From assembly GCF_904846345.1 (NCBI RefSeq), contig NZ_CAJHAJ010000002.1, positions 1 through 64,000 of the forward strand: a DNA stretch of 64,000 nucleotides. Direction: 5' to 3'. The notes beneath the pieces were generated by a model, which saw only the letters and a list, made by a program, of their open reading frames with translations, had not been told where the DNA came from and ran no database searches. Numbering within the stretch: the stretch's first letter is position 1; each line of letters begins with the position of its first letter. A program made the position numbers and the translations under genes. Origin of the DNA: Psychrobacter maritimus (GTDB taxonomy: Bacteria > Pseudomonadota > Gammaproteobacteria > Pseudomonadales > Moraxellaceae). Positions 18,336 to 27,217 of the stretch are shown piece after piece.

Positions 18336-19886
18336 TTATTCGGCCTGAGTATCTTCATGACGCAGGTTATAAACGATTTGATCATAGGCGTCACGTAAAG
18401 ATAATTTTTGCTCATCAGGAATATTGTGAGCGGTTAAGCAGCGCTCAAATACATCTTCCTCATTTAAGTCTTGTAGGGTCTCAGAGATCTTTTGTTGGTT
18501 AAGTACTTTATTATAGGAGCTAGCATTTTTTGTTATCAGTACTTCAAGCGATAAGTTTTCTACCATCTCATTAATTTGTTCTTTTAGCTCACTTACAATC
18601 TCATTTCCAGTATAAACAACCTCTAACCAAATGGACTCAGTTGGATCAATAGATCTAATGGTTTCTAAAATAGTAGCTAGGTCGCCTGAGATTTGCGCCA
18701 ATTTTTGAAATTTTGGGATGGGTAGGGAAATAACCTGCATCTGCTGTGATTCGTCATGATGTAATAGGTTGGAGGATGCAATAGAGTTATTTGTGGAATC
18801 ATTACTCTGTATAGCGTCTATCTGATTAGAAATTGATCCTTCAAAGGCTTTTTGCGTATTCTCTTCGCTTTCTGCTGTGTTATCAAAACCAAATAAATCG
18901 TCCATAAAATCCGTCGCCTGACTGGCTACTTTTTTAGTGGTTTTTTCTACCGATTTTTCAATCGTGGTCACTGTATTAGTAAGCTGAATAATAGTACTCT
19001 CAGATAAAGACCTCTCTACTGCGCCAAACTGTACCAGTAATACTTGTTTTTGTTGCTTAGCCTCACCAAAGCCCATCGCAATAGGCGAGCCTGAATAGCG
19101 AATACTCTCACGACCACCGACGCGCTGCGGAACATGCAAATGCCCAAGTGCCACATAGTCAAAGCCTTCATCAAACATATCAGCAGAGATTTTGCCGAGT
19201 GAGCCGACATAAAGCTCACGCACCCCATCGTCTTCAGTAGTGGTGCCACCTGCGGCGAATAGATGCCCTGTAGCGATGATAGGGATATGACGTTGGTGCA
19301 CTTCGGCTAATTTAGCTTGCTTCGCTTTAGCAATACTAGCGACTTCATCATAATGGGCACGAATGCCTTTGATGACATTGGCATCTTTACTATCCGCAGA
19401 CTCGCCAGCGGCACTGCTACGCACGTCACGGTCACGCAAATAAGGCACAGCGGCGATAATACAATGCGGTGTACCGTCTGCAGCATCTAAAACCAAGACT
19501 TCATCGTTTAAGTCTTCACAAGCGGTGCCAATGACGTGAACATTTAAGAATTTTAATACATTGCTTGGTGCGTCCAAAAAAGTAGGTGAGTCATGGTTAC
19601 CCGCGACGATGACGATATGCTGGCAACATGATTTTGAAACTTTGCCCAAAAATTCATAATATAGCGCCTGCGCTCTGTTACTCGGGGTCATGGTATCAAA
19701 GATATCACCCGCGACGATAAGGACATCGACTTTTTGCGCGCTAATGGTATCTTGTAGCCAACTTAAAAACGCTTCAAATTCATCATAACGCATGCGCCCA
19801 TAAAGCCTACGCCCCAAATGCCAATCTGAGGTGTGTAAAATGGTTAAGGGTTTGGAGATGGCAGACAATTCGGTAGACTTTGACAT
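18336..19886 (-). CDS. sbcD: Exonuclease SbcCD, subunit SbcD (Mre11-like nuclease)
   Basis: Metallophosphoesterase subunit of SbcCD. Catalytic metal ligands are visible in HTSDWHLGRRLYG (about residues 18-30), VAGDIFDT (58-65), VAGNHDSP (95-102), ATGHLFAAGG and ALGHLHVPQ. At 516 residues it is about 110 longer than E. coli SbcD. The extra length is a low-complexity, Ser/Asn/Asp-rich stretch at about residues 310-390, between the nuclease/capping domain and the C-terminal domain that contacts SbcC. It is first in an operon with sbcC. Confidence 0.94.
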   Translation of the reverse strand: MSKSTELSAISKPLTILHTSDWHLGRRLYGRMRYDEFEAFLSWLQDTISAQKVDVLIVAGDIFDTMTPSNRAQALYYEFLGKVSKSCCQHIVIVAGNHDSPTFLDAPSNVLKFLNVHVIGTACEDLNDEVLVLDAADGTPHCIIAAVPYLRDRDVRSSAAGESADSKDANVIKGIRAHYDEVASIAKAKQAKLAEVHQRHIPIIATGHLFAAGGTTTEDDGVRELYVGSLGKISADMFDEGFDYVALGHLHVPQRVGGRESIRYSGSPIAMGFGEAKQQKQVLLVQFGAVERSLSESTIIQLTNTVTTIEKSVEKTTKKVASQATDFMDDLFGFDNTAESEENTQKAFEGSISNQIDAIQSNDSTNNSIASSNLLHHDESQQMQVISLPIPKFQKLAQISGDLATILETIRSIDPTESIWLEVVYTGNEIVSELKEQINEMVENLSLEVLITKNASSYNKVLNQQKISETLQDLNEEDVFERCLTAHNIPDEQKLSLRDAYDQIVYNLRHEDTQAE

Positions 19887-20023
19887 AGAGGATATTACAA
19901 CGCGTAAATAATTAAGAGGATGGCTTAATCAATAAGTGATTTAGAGTTAAATAATCATACCATAAATGATAATTTACCAGTCTCGCTTTTGACTACTGAC
20001 TCTTTATTAGGATGCGCCCTACA

Positions 20024-20569
20024 TTAACGACCTGTGAAGATTTTATAATTAACCATATATTCAGGTAGGATTTCCCAAGTAATGCCCTGTACGGCCCAAT
20101 CCTCTGGCAGATTTTCTATCGAAAAAATCTTAAGCCAAGTGGCTTCCTTGCTTTTTCTTAGTAAATTCTCATTATCTTCCTGATTTTCATACTGTTCATA
20201 ATAATTATACTCTGCATCAGTTTCACAGAAGTGGTGATTGTTTAGTACAGCATGCCAGCCGTCAAAGTCACTGAGTAGTACTTTATGAGAGGGTATTTCT
20301 AACTCAATCCTAACCGCTTTGCATCCTCTCTCAACATGCCCTCCAGCTCTTAAGTCGGGCTTCGCTCTTTGTTTACCTTCCCAATATCGCCATAGCCAAA
20401 TAGGATACTCAACACCTTGCGGGGGTGTCACCTTTTTACTTAACTGCTTTGAAATCCACTGATAAGCCTCTTTACGGTCCTTATCTACTTTATCAGAGTC
20501 GGTTCTTAATGGCTGACCACTTAATAGAATCTCTAATTCTTCAAGGGTTCTAATAGACCAAAACTTCAT
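20024..20569 (-). CDS. DUF3841-like protein
   Basis: A 181-residue soluble protein beginning MKFWSIRTLEELEILLSG and containing YPIWLWRYWEGKQRAKPDLR, then LSDFDGWHAVLNN and a WEILPEYMV end. This resembles the DUF3841 family of unknown function, often found singly in Firmicutes and gamma-proteobacteria. It has many Trp residues and no signal or membrane segment. It is not coupled to its neighbours: 137 bp separate it from sbcD and about 240 bp from cysG. The family call is from memory and moderately sure. Confidence 0.6.
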   Translation of the reverse strand: MKFWSIRTLEELEILLSGQPLRTDSDKVDKDRKEAYQWISKQLSKKVTPPQGVEYPIWLWRYWEGKQRAKPDLRAGGHVERGCKAVRIELEIPSHKVLLSDFDGWHAVLNNHHFCETDAEYNYYEQYENQEDNENLLRKSKEATWLKIFSIENLPEDWAVQGITWEILPEYMVNYKIFTGR

Positions 20570-20740
20570 TTTCAGCGCTCACAATAGTGATAACAGTAAT
20601 TATTTTTAGGTATGTTAAGGTTTAGTAGACATGAACTTAGTATCGGTAGGTGTGGACATAGTTGAGCTTAATGATGAATAAAAGACAGCGATTATTCTAG
20701 CAAGAATTGCGGTGGTTTGCTCTTCTACTCTGTTGCAAGC

Positions 20741-20785
20741 GCATAAAAAAGCCCTGCCAATATATTATCGGTAGGACTTAGCTTT
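20741..20785 (-). terminator. Probable terminator after cysG
   Basis: On the minus strand an imperfect hairpin (CCTACC with GGCAGG across an AT loop, including a G-U pair) is followed by GCTTTTTTATG. It lies just after the cysG stop. Confidence 0.55.
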
Positions 20786-20805
20786 TTAGAAAGTAATAAT
20801 AAAAC

Positions 20806-22422
20806 CTAACCAATCACCAACTGCTCCAAACCATCATCAGCCGGTGCCAAGTTAGCGACCATAGATAGCGCATGCGCTTGCTGGCTCGTAAATTGTTTTG
20901 AATCTTTATCCGTAGTAGCTGATCCCTCGCGTAGCCAGTTACTAGCTTCGTTATTAACATTTTGGTTATTGTGGTTATACCAAGCCAAATCATGATGCAA
21001 TGCAACTACGTCTCCCATGATAAGTAGCGCTGGCGTGGGCAACTGGCTTTTTTCTTGCAACTCAACAATATTGGCAAGCGTACCTGTTAATACTTGTTGA
21101 TTGGGCATACTGGCATTGGAGACGATGGCAATTGGGGTGTCGCTACTACGCCCAGCGTCAATTAAACCTGTCGTCAAACGTGCCAGCGAATGCAAACCCA
21201 TATAAAACACCACGGTCTCATCAGTATTTAAAAAGCTTTTAAAGTTGCTATTGGGGGCGCCAGCCTTCAAAAACCCAGTGACAAAACGTACCGATTGCGA
21301 ATGATCTCGGTGCGTGAGTGGAATGCCAGCATAGCTAGCAGCGGCATTGGCGGCGGTAATACCGGGTACGACTTGATAAGGCACACCGTGCGCACGTAGG
21401 CTTTCAATCTCTTCGCCGCCACGCCCAAAGATAAAGGGATCGCCACCTTTTAGCCGTACCACACGGCGACCTTCTTTTGCGCTATTGACTAATAGCTCAT
21501 TGATACCAAGCTGAGCAACGGCATGGTTGCTACGCTTTTTACCGACAAATACTTTATCGGCATCGCGGCGGCATAAATCCAATACTTGCGGTGATACTAG
21601 CGCATCATAGTAGACAATATCGGCTTGCTGCATGAGGCGAAGCGCTTTAAAGGTAAGCAGTTCTGGATCACCGGGGCCTGCACCAACGATATAAACTTCG
21701 CCCATTGTATTTTTTACGGTTTGGGATTCTGAAGATACATTGTCTACTGCATTTTCCGCACTGATAGCTACTGCCGCGGCTGTATGATCCAAATCCGCTT
21801 GCAATTGGGTAGCCGCTTCCTTTTCATTACCGGCAAACATCAGCTGACTGACTTGACCTTCAAAGGCGCGTTCCCAAAACTGGCGACGTCCGGTAAGGGT
21901 TGGAATTTTTGTTTTTACCTCACTACGAAACTCACCAGCAAGCTTGGCCAGTTTGCCATAGCCTTGCGGAATTAAAGTTTCAAGACGTGCACGCAGTAAA
22001 CGTGCCAGCACCGGCGCTTTACCGTTAGATGAAATGCCAATCACAATGGGATTACGGTCAACGATAGCAGGGAAAATAAAGTCGCATAAATGCGGGGTAT
22101 CAACCACATTTACCGGAATATTAAGCTCGCTAGCATCAGCGTGAATCTGATGATTGAGGGTTTCATCATCCGTTGCGGCGATAATAACGCGTGCACCTAT
22201 CATATAAGCTTTATTGTAGTTTTCATAAATGAGTTTGTGCTTGGCTTTGTACTTAGTGTGGCTGAGCAAGGCTTGTATTTCAGTACTGATACTTGGCGCA
22301 AGAATCGTGATAGCAGCACCTGCGCGGCTGAGCAAGTCAGCTTTACGTAGCGCGACATCACCGCCACCAACGATCAGCACTTTGCGGTCTTCTAATTTAA
22401 AAAATAGCGGAAAGGTGTTCAT
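20806..22422 (-). CDS. cysG: Siroheme synthase (uroporphyrinogen-III methyltransferase/precorrin-2 dehydrogenase/ferrochelatase)
   Basis: A fused 538-residue CysG making siroheme, the cofactor of the sulfite reductase encoded nearby. The N-terminal NAD domain begins FPLFFKLEDRKVLIVGGGDV, with NGKAPVLARLLRARLE in the central region. The C-terminal SAM-dependent methylase starts around residue 240 with VYIVGAGPGDPELLTFKALR and contains VRLKGGDPFIFGRGGEEIE and VVPGITAANAAASYAGIPLTHRD. About 65 residues follow the methylase core, ending DDGLEQLVIG; this tail is longer than in E. coli CysG (457 residues) and polar. GGTGA just before the ATG serves as ribosome site. Confidence 0.95.
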   Translation of the reverse strand: MNTFPLFFKLEDRKVLIVGGGDVALRKADLLSRAGAAITILAPSISTEIQALLSHTKYKAKHKLIYENYNKAYMIGARVIIAATDDETLNHQIHADASELNIPVNVVDTPHLCDFIFPAIVDRNPIVIGISSNGKAPVLARLLRARLETLIPQGYGKLAKLAGEFRSEVKTKIPTLTGRRQFWERAFEGQVSQLMFAGNEKEAATQLQADLDHTAAAVAISAENAVDNVSSESQTVKNTMGEVYIVGAGPGDPELLTFKALRLMQQADIVYYDALVSPQVLDLCRRDADKVFVGKKRSNHAVAQLGINELLVNSAKEGRRVVRLKGGDPFIFGRGGEEIESLRAHGVPYQVVPGITAANAAASYAGIPLTHRDHSQSVRFVTGFLKAGAPNSNFKSFLNTDETVVFYMGLHSLARLTTGLIDAGRSSDTPIAIVSNASMPNQQVLTGTLANIVELQEKSQLPTPALLIMGDVVALHHDLAWYNHNNQNVNNEASNWLREGSATTDKDSKQFTSQQAHALSMVANLAPADDGLEQLVIG

Positions 22423-22587
22423 AGCATCACCAATGATTCAATCAATATGAAATATGCCACCATTATGAGGTATCACGCGCTACATCTCATGCAGTGAATT
22501 GGCATTAACATATTCGTTTTTGTCATGTTACTGATGATTTTTGCTAGGATGTGGAATAGGTGAGGAATGAAAGTGCAGAATAACGGA

Positions 22588-22623
22588 ATAAAAAACCACA
22601 AGCTAACTTTTAAGCTTGTGGTT
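22588..22623 (-). terminator. Terminator of the acyltransferase gene
   Basis: An 11-bp perfect stem AACCACAAGCT (22594-22604) pairs with AGCTTGTGGTT (22613-22623). On the minus strand it is followed by a T-run (TTTTTTATT). Confidence 0.8.
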
Positions 22624-22699
22624 AGTAGCTGATAGATAATAGTTACATGATAACTGGCATTAGATATTGGCGATAACGACATTTAACGGGTTGCAAATT

Positions 22700-23650
22700 C
22701 TATTCAAACTCACTCAGCATCTTAGTAATACGCGCATCTTTTTGTTGCCAAATATCCTCTAACCAATCAAACATCATCTTTTTAGTGGTCTCGTCACGGT
22801 CATAACCGCCATCCATGATGGCCGCAAATAATTCGTCCGGTATGGTTAAGCGAGTCACATCGACGCCCAAGCGGCGAATATTGCCCTTCCATAAATCATC
22901 ATAGTCAGGCGCGCCGTCTGGGTAGACGATGGTAATGTCTAAAATAGAATCTAACTCATCACCCAAGGCATTCAGTGCCAACGACAAACCGCCAGCGCGT
23001 GGTTTTAACAAATGCTGATAAGGTGAGCCTTGCTTATCATGTTTTTCTTTAGTAAAGCGGGTCCCTTCCAAATAGTTTAATAGCGCAAAGGGTTTGTCTT
23101 TTAATTGACGACAGGCACGCTTAGCCTCAAGGAGATTTTGTTTTTTAAGTTCTGGATTCTTTGCCATCGCTTTGGCGGAAAAACGCTTCATCATCGGAAA
23201 GTCTAAGAAGTAAAATGCTTGACCGATAACGGGGATGTAAATCAGATTAAACTTAGTAAAAAATCGCGTTAAAGGCAGCGTATCTTGGCTGATATATTGC
23301 ACGATACTGGTGTCGACCCACGATTGATGGTTGCTTACCAAAAGATACTGCTTGTCTTCGCTCAAATCGTCGGGCAGATTAATGCGCCAGTCTTTATGGG
23401 GTAGCGCGTGGTCAATCACGGCATTATTACTATTAATCCAGTATTTGGTAATCGCAATTAATGCATCATCAGCAGCTTTCGCTCCAGTCAATACTTTTGC
23501 CGCGCCTAAGCTCCAAATAGGCAGACCAACCATCGCACTGTTGGCCGTGAGGACACCAGTACCAGTCAAAAAAGAGGCTGCTTTACCTACAGCTGGCAGC
23601 TTATCGTGCAGTTTTTCATAGAATGAATCAATTTTTTTTATAAAGGGCAT
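22700..23650 (-). CDS. YihG-like lysophospholipid (1-acylglycerol-3-phosphate) acyltransferase
   Basis: A PlsC-superfamily acyltransferase resembling E. coli YihG (310 residues). The catalytic HX4D is in LVSNHQSWVDTSI (about residue 103), the substrate motif in NYLEGTRFTKEKH, and RAGGLSLALNALG and TIVYPDG follow. An N-terminal hydrophobic stretch (about residues 17-48) should anchor it in the inner membrane. It probably acylates lysophosphatidate in phospholipid synthesis or remodelling. The frame extends to a TTG at 23698, but I chose the ATG at 23650 because the protein then matches YihG in length and start. It lies inside the sulfate assimilation region without an obvious link to it. Confidence 0.85.
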   Translation of the reverse strand: MPFIKKIDSFYEKLHDKLPAVGKAASFLTGTGVLTANSAMVGLPIWSLGAAKVLTGAKAADDALIAITKYWINSNNAVIDHALPHKDWRINLPDDLSEDKQYLLVSNHQSWVDTSIVQYISQDTLPLTRFFTKFNLIYIPVIGQAFYFLDFPMMKRFSAKAMAKNPELKKQNLLEAKRACRQLKDKPFALLNYLEGTRFTKEKHDKQGSPYQHLLKPRAGGLSLALNALGDELDSILDITIVYPDGAPDYDDLWKGNIRRLGVDVTRLTIPDELFAAIMDGGYDRDETTKKMMFDWLEDIWQQKDARITKMLSEFE

Positions 23651-23965
23651 AACAAATATCCATATTGATGAGCGCGAGTGCCTATAAGGATTGGGCAACT
23701 TCGTCCATGATTTGGCTTTAAAAAGTCAGCTTAATGACGTGCAGCCCACTAAGGCAAGCCATAGAATACCTCAATGTTAAACAATAAGACGTTAAAGAAA
23801 CGTTAATGTTTTAATCAAAACGCTTGTAGAACGCCACTTTCGTATTGATTTTCATGTCAATCACCATAGTTAACACAAAAAAAGCGATGATTTTAATGTC
23901 ATCGCTTTTTTTATTTAATATTACTGGCTTTGTACTGAATTGCTGATTAATTACTGGCTAAGTAC
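23651..23965. other. Intergenic region between acyltransferase and cysH
   Basis: This 315-bp stretch contains the bidirectional hairpin at 23877-23912 and otherwise no supported gene. The part next to 23650 should hold the acyltransferase promoter. Confidence 0.5.
23877..23912. terminator. Bidirectional terminator after cysH
   Basis: A perfect 14-bp stem AAAAAAAGCGATGA (23877-23890) pairs with TCATCGCTTTTTTT (23899-23912), loop TTTTAATG. The A- and T-runs make it work in both directions. It lies about 50 bp past the cysH stop. Confidence 0.88.
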
Positions 23966-24604
23966 TTATAGCTGCGTGTGCAGACCACACTCACGGCTTT
24001 CTTCTACTTTCGTTGGATCAAAGTAATCAAACTCGTTTGGTAGATTATGCTCTTCAAGATACACGTCTAAATCAGCGTCATTTTTCTCAAATAACGGCGC
24101 TACTTTTAACACGCCATCTTTTGATAAGCTAAGCACATCAAGACCTTGGCGGAATTCCGTTTGATCTTTACGAATGGCATTAAACCAAACATCAGGCTTT
24201 AGCTCATCTAGCGCGCGGCGGAATGGCTCAAGTTTTACTTGGTCAGTGAATTCATCATGCTGCGGATTATCAATCCCTGGGATACCATTCATAGTCGCAT
24301 CACGATAGGCTGCCGTTTGCTTAGGAATATAAGTGATAACGTTTAAATTCAAATCACGAATAACTTTATTGGCAAATTGATACGTCGCATCGGTGTTATA
24401 ACCTGAATCTACCCATAGTACAGTGATATCCGGACGCTGCTTGGCGACCAAGTGCAAAATCGCGGACTCGTAAGGGCGGAAGTTGGTGGTGATGATTGGG
24501 TTTTTCGCTTGGGTCAGTGCCCACGCAACGATTTCTTCTGATGATTTGCCTTGCAGGTCTTGGTTGGCTTGGTCGATATCTAGATTTGGGTGTAACTGGC
24601 TCAT
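23966..24604 (-). CDS. cysH: Phosphoadenylylsulfate (PAPS) reductase
   Basis: A 212-residue PP-loop reductase of the CysH family, reducing activated sulfate to sulfite with thioredoxin. The C-terminal catalytic cysteine is in the conserved ECGLH motif. VLWVDSGYNTDATYQFA and IRKDQTEFRQGLDV match the substrate-binding regions. The only cysteine in the protein is this ECGLH Cys, so the CC...CxxC set that binds the 4Fe-4S cluster in APS reductases is absent. PAPS is therefore the more likely substrate. It is last in the minus-strand set cysI-DUF934-cysH. GAGGA 7 nt before the ATG supports the start. Confidence 0.92.
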   Translation of the reverse strand: MSQLHPNLDIDQANQDLQGKSSEEIVAWALTQAKNPIITTNFRPYESAILHLVAKQRPDITVLWVDSGYNTDATYQFANKVIRDLNLNVITYIPKQTAAYRDATMNGIPGIDNPQHDEFTDQVKLEPFRRALDELKPDVWFNAIRKDQTEFRQGLDVLSLSKDGVLKVAPLFEKNDADLDVYLEEHNLPNEFDYFDPTKVEESRECGLHTQL

Positions 24605-24669
24605 GGTGGATTCCTCAATTGTTGTGAATATAAAAACGATTAATAATAAGTTTTATGGTTGATGCTACC

Positions 24670-25266
24670 TTAAGCACCCGCAAACATTGGTAGTGCGGCG
24701 GCATTGCGACCATCGTAGCTACTGCCAAGGGCGGTAAACGCTTGTGAGATATTAAAGTCCGACTGTAAGTCATGTTCATTGAGCACAAAGCTGTCAACGC
24801 CTACGCGTAATAGGTAAGCAATTTGATCACGGCCAAACGCGCCAGCGACACGAATCTCACCTTGATAGCCAATTTGGCGCAAGGTTTGTGCAAAGCTAAA
24901 ATTGCGTCCATCAGCGAATTTGGGCACATGAATGACGATAAGATCCTGCTTTAATAGCAGCTCACTGAGCGCTGCCAAGGCATTCGTATCTGTATCAGCG
25001 GTCACCCATAATCCAACACGGCTACTATGCTGTTTGATCAGCTCATACACCTCTTTGACCAAACCCGTTGCTAGCGACCCTGAACCATCTAATAGGTCAG
25101 CCAGTGGTACTAAGACATCAGGTTTTTCTTGTCTTTGCAGCAGCTCAAGTAGCGTGAGCTCTATTGAGGCAATACCATCTGGCAGCGTCTCAGTGGTTAA
25201 CGCATGCCAGCTATCGTTATGGCTAATATCGACGCCCTGACTATCCAAAATATGGTGATTAGCCAT
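24670..25266 (-). CDS. DUF934 protein, sulfite reductase partner
   Basis: A 198-residue member of DUF934, a family almost always encoded next to a ferredoxin/NADPH-type sulfite reductase and thought to assist it; the biochemical role is not settled. Recognisable parts are VPLADLLDGSGSLATGLVKE, KFADGRNFSFAQTLRQIGYQGEIR and AFGRDQIAYLLRVGVDSFVL. The frame extends upstream, but AAGGAG before the ATG at 25266 identifies the start. This makes an 8-bp overlap with the end of cysI, so the two are translationally coupled. cysH follows after 65 bp. Confidence 0.85.
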   Translation of the reverse strand: MANHHILDSQGVDISHNDSWHALTTETLPDGIASIELTLLELLQRQEKPDVLVPLADLLDGSGSLATGLVKEVYELIKQHSSRVGLWVTADTDTNALAALSELLLKQDLIVIHVPKFADGRNFSFAQTLRQIGYQGEIRVAGAFGRDQIAYLLRVGVDSFVLNEHDLQSDFNISQAFTALGSSYDGRNAAALPMFAGA

Positions 25267-26950
25267 AGACCTTCTCCTTAAAGGGATCAATACCGACGCG
25301 CTCAACCAATTCGCCAAAGCTTTCTACATCGTTATCGGTGGTGGCACGCAAATCGACATAAACGTCAACGATCTTTTGAATGGTGTCAGCTACCGCTTCA
25401 GTAGGGACGGAGCGGCCAAGTATTTTGCCAAGTTTGGCATCGTTACTCGAGTTGCCACCAAGACTGATTTGATACCAGTTTTCGCCTTTTTTATCGACAC
25501 CGAGGATTCCGATATCACCCGTATGATGGTGCGCACAAGCATTGATACAACCCGACATGTTTAAGCGAATATCACCAAGATCATAGAGATAATCCAAATC
25601 GCTAAACTGCTTCTCGATTTGCTCAGCGATATTATGGGTGGTGGCATTGGCAAGCGAGCAATAATCCCAACCCGGGCAGACAATCATATCTGTTAGGGTG
25701 TTGATATTAGGTCTAGCTAAATGTAGCTCAGACAGCTGTTGCCATAGCTCGTATAACTGATTGGTTTGCACGTCAGCGAAGACTAAATTCTGCTGATACG
25801 TACCGCGCAGCTCGCCAAAGCTATATTTGTCCGAAAGGTCAGCCAACGCGTCCATCTGTGACTCAGTGACATCGCCTGATGGGACGTATTTACCATCGAC
25901 CAATCCTGCTTTTAAGGAGATGACAACGGCGCGGTAACCAGCGACTTTATGCGCCACAGTATTTTGGTTATACCAATTGGCAAAATCCTTATCAGCGCTC
26001 AATTGCTGCTGCAAATCAGACTGTGCTTGTAGCGCATCAAAGGTCACATAATCAGGCTCGCTAAAGAAACTGCTGGCATGCTCAAAGTTGGCATCCGTCA
26101 GCGTCAGTGGCCCGTCCTTGGTATGTGCTTCCCACTCAGCATTGACCAATTTGGCAAACGCAGGTCCGCCCAAGGTATCGACCAAAATCTTGATACGTGA
26201 TCGGTATTTACTGCCTTTATCACGGCGGCCATGCAGGTTGTAGACGCGCAATATGGCATCTAAATAGCTAAGCAGATGCTGACGAGGTAAAAACTTGTTG
26301 ATCACTTTACCAAGGACTGGGATACGACCAAGACCACCACCAACTAGGACTTCAAAGCCAAGCTCGCCATCCTCATTTTTCTTTAAATGCAAACCAACAT
26401 CGTGGACTTGCGTCGCTGCACGGTCATTATCGGTGCCGATAACGGCAATCTTAAATTTACGTGGCAAAAAAGCAAACTCAGGATGAAAGGTCGACCACTG
26501 GCGAATGATTTCGCAATAAGGACGCGGATCGGCAATCTCATTTTGATGAATGCCGGCATAAGGGTCGGTGGTGGTATTACGGATACAGTTACCAGAGGTT
26601 TGAATAGAATGCATCTGTACCGATGCCAGCTCTGCCAAAATATCTGGCACTTCTTCAAGTTTTGGCCAGTTCAGCTGCATATTGGTACGGGTAGTGAAGT
26701 GCCCGTAGCCCTTGTCATATTTACGGGTAATCTCCGCCAACTTACGCAATTGGTAGCTGGCAAGCAGACCGTAAGGAATAGCGATACGCAACATCGGCGC
26801 ATAACGCTGGATATAGAGGCCGTTTTGCAAACGCAGCGGCAAAAATTGCTCTTCTGGCAGCTCGCCTGCCAAAAACCGTTCGGTTTGGTCGCGAAACTGG
26901 GCGACTCGTTCTTCTACCAAGGTTTGGTCAGCGTAATTGTATTGATACAT
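25259..26950 (-). CDS. cysI: Sulfite reductase hemoprotein (nitrite/sulfite reductase family)
   Basis: A 563-residue siroheme/4Fe-4S enzyme for the six-electron reduction of sulfite to sulfide. The two Cys motifs that bind the cluster and bridge to siroheme are CPGWDYCSLA (about residue 425) and NMSGCINACAHHHTGDIG (about residue 463). Conserved arginines are in GYGHFTTRTNMQLNW and SGNCIRNTTTDPYAG. It is the single-polypeptide type common in Pseudomonas and Acinetobacter, with no cysJ flavoprotein beside it, so the electron donor is encoded elsewhere. It is the first gene of the set and divergent from sat. A GAG 8 nt before the ATG serves as ribosome site. Confidence 0.94.
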   Translation of the reverse strand: MYQYNYADQTLVEERVAQFRDQTERFLAGELPEEQFLPLRLQNGLYIQRYAPMLRIAIPYGLLASYQLRKLAEITRKYDKGYGHFTTRTNMQLNWPKLEEVPDILAELASVQMHSIQTSGNCIRNTTTDPYAGIHQNEIADPRPYCEIIRQWSTFHPEFAFLPRKFKIAVIGTDNDRAATQVHDVGLHLKKNEDGELGFEVLVGGGLGRIPVLGKVINKFLPRQHLLSYLDAILRVYNLHGRRDKGSKYRSRIKILVDTLGGPAFAKLVNAEWEAHTKDGPLTLTDANFEHASSFFSEPDYVTFDALQAQSDLQQQLSADKDFANWYNQNTVAHKVAGYRAVVISLKAGLVDGKYVPSGDVTESQMDALADLSDKYSFGELRGTYQQNLVFADVQTNQLYELWQQLSELHLARPNINTLTDMIVCPGWDYCSLANATTHNIAEQIEKQFSDLDYLYDLGDIRLNMSGCINACAHHHTGDIGILGVDKKGENWYQISLGGNSSNDAKLGKILGRSVPTEAVADTIQKIVDVYVDLRATTDNDVESFGELVERVGIDPFKEKVYG

Positions 26951-27217
26951 GACGTAATCTCAATTTTGTTTGAAACATAAAAGCGGCGACGAAAATGATT
27001 GGCGTGTGTAATCGATCTTATTGCCAGTCGCAAGGTAAACAATTCAGAGTCACATCATATAAGCTTGCGTCTGCAAACATAAATTCCTTTAAGACATATG
27101 TATATCCAAAGTCAGCATAAATTTTCATAACGAAAGTTAGGTAGCCTATGCTTATCAAATTTATCACGACTTATTTCATCACTACTTCATCATTACCTAT
27201 AAAGGTTCTAAATCAAT
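26951..27217. promoter_or_regulatory. Divergent control region cysI/sat
   Basis: These 267 bp separate the 5' ends of cysI and sat, so both promoters must lie here. CysB is the expected regulator by family knowledge, but I cannot point to a defensible site. Confidence 0.5.

Noticed and set aside
23651..23698. A longer acyltransferase starting at TTG 23698
   Set aside because: It has a TTG start with no ribosome site, and the added 16 residues are not found in the YihG-type family as I know it.
24615..24797. A 60-residue frame between cysH and the DUF934 gene
   Set aside because: It overlaps the end of the DUF934 frame in another phase and has no ribosome site.
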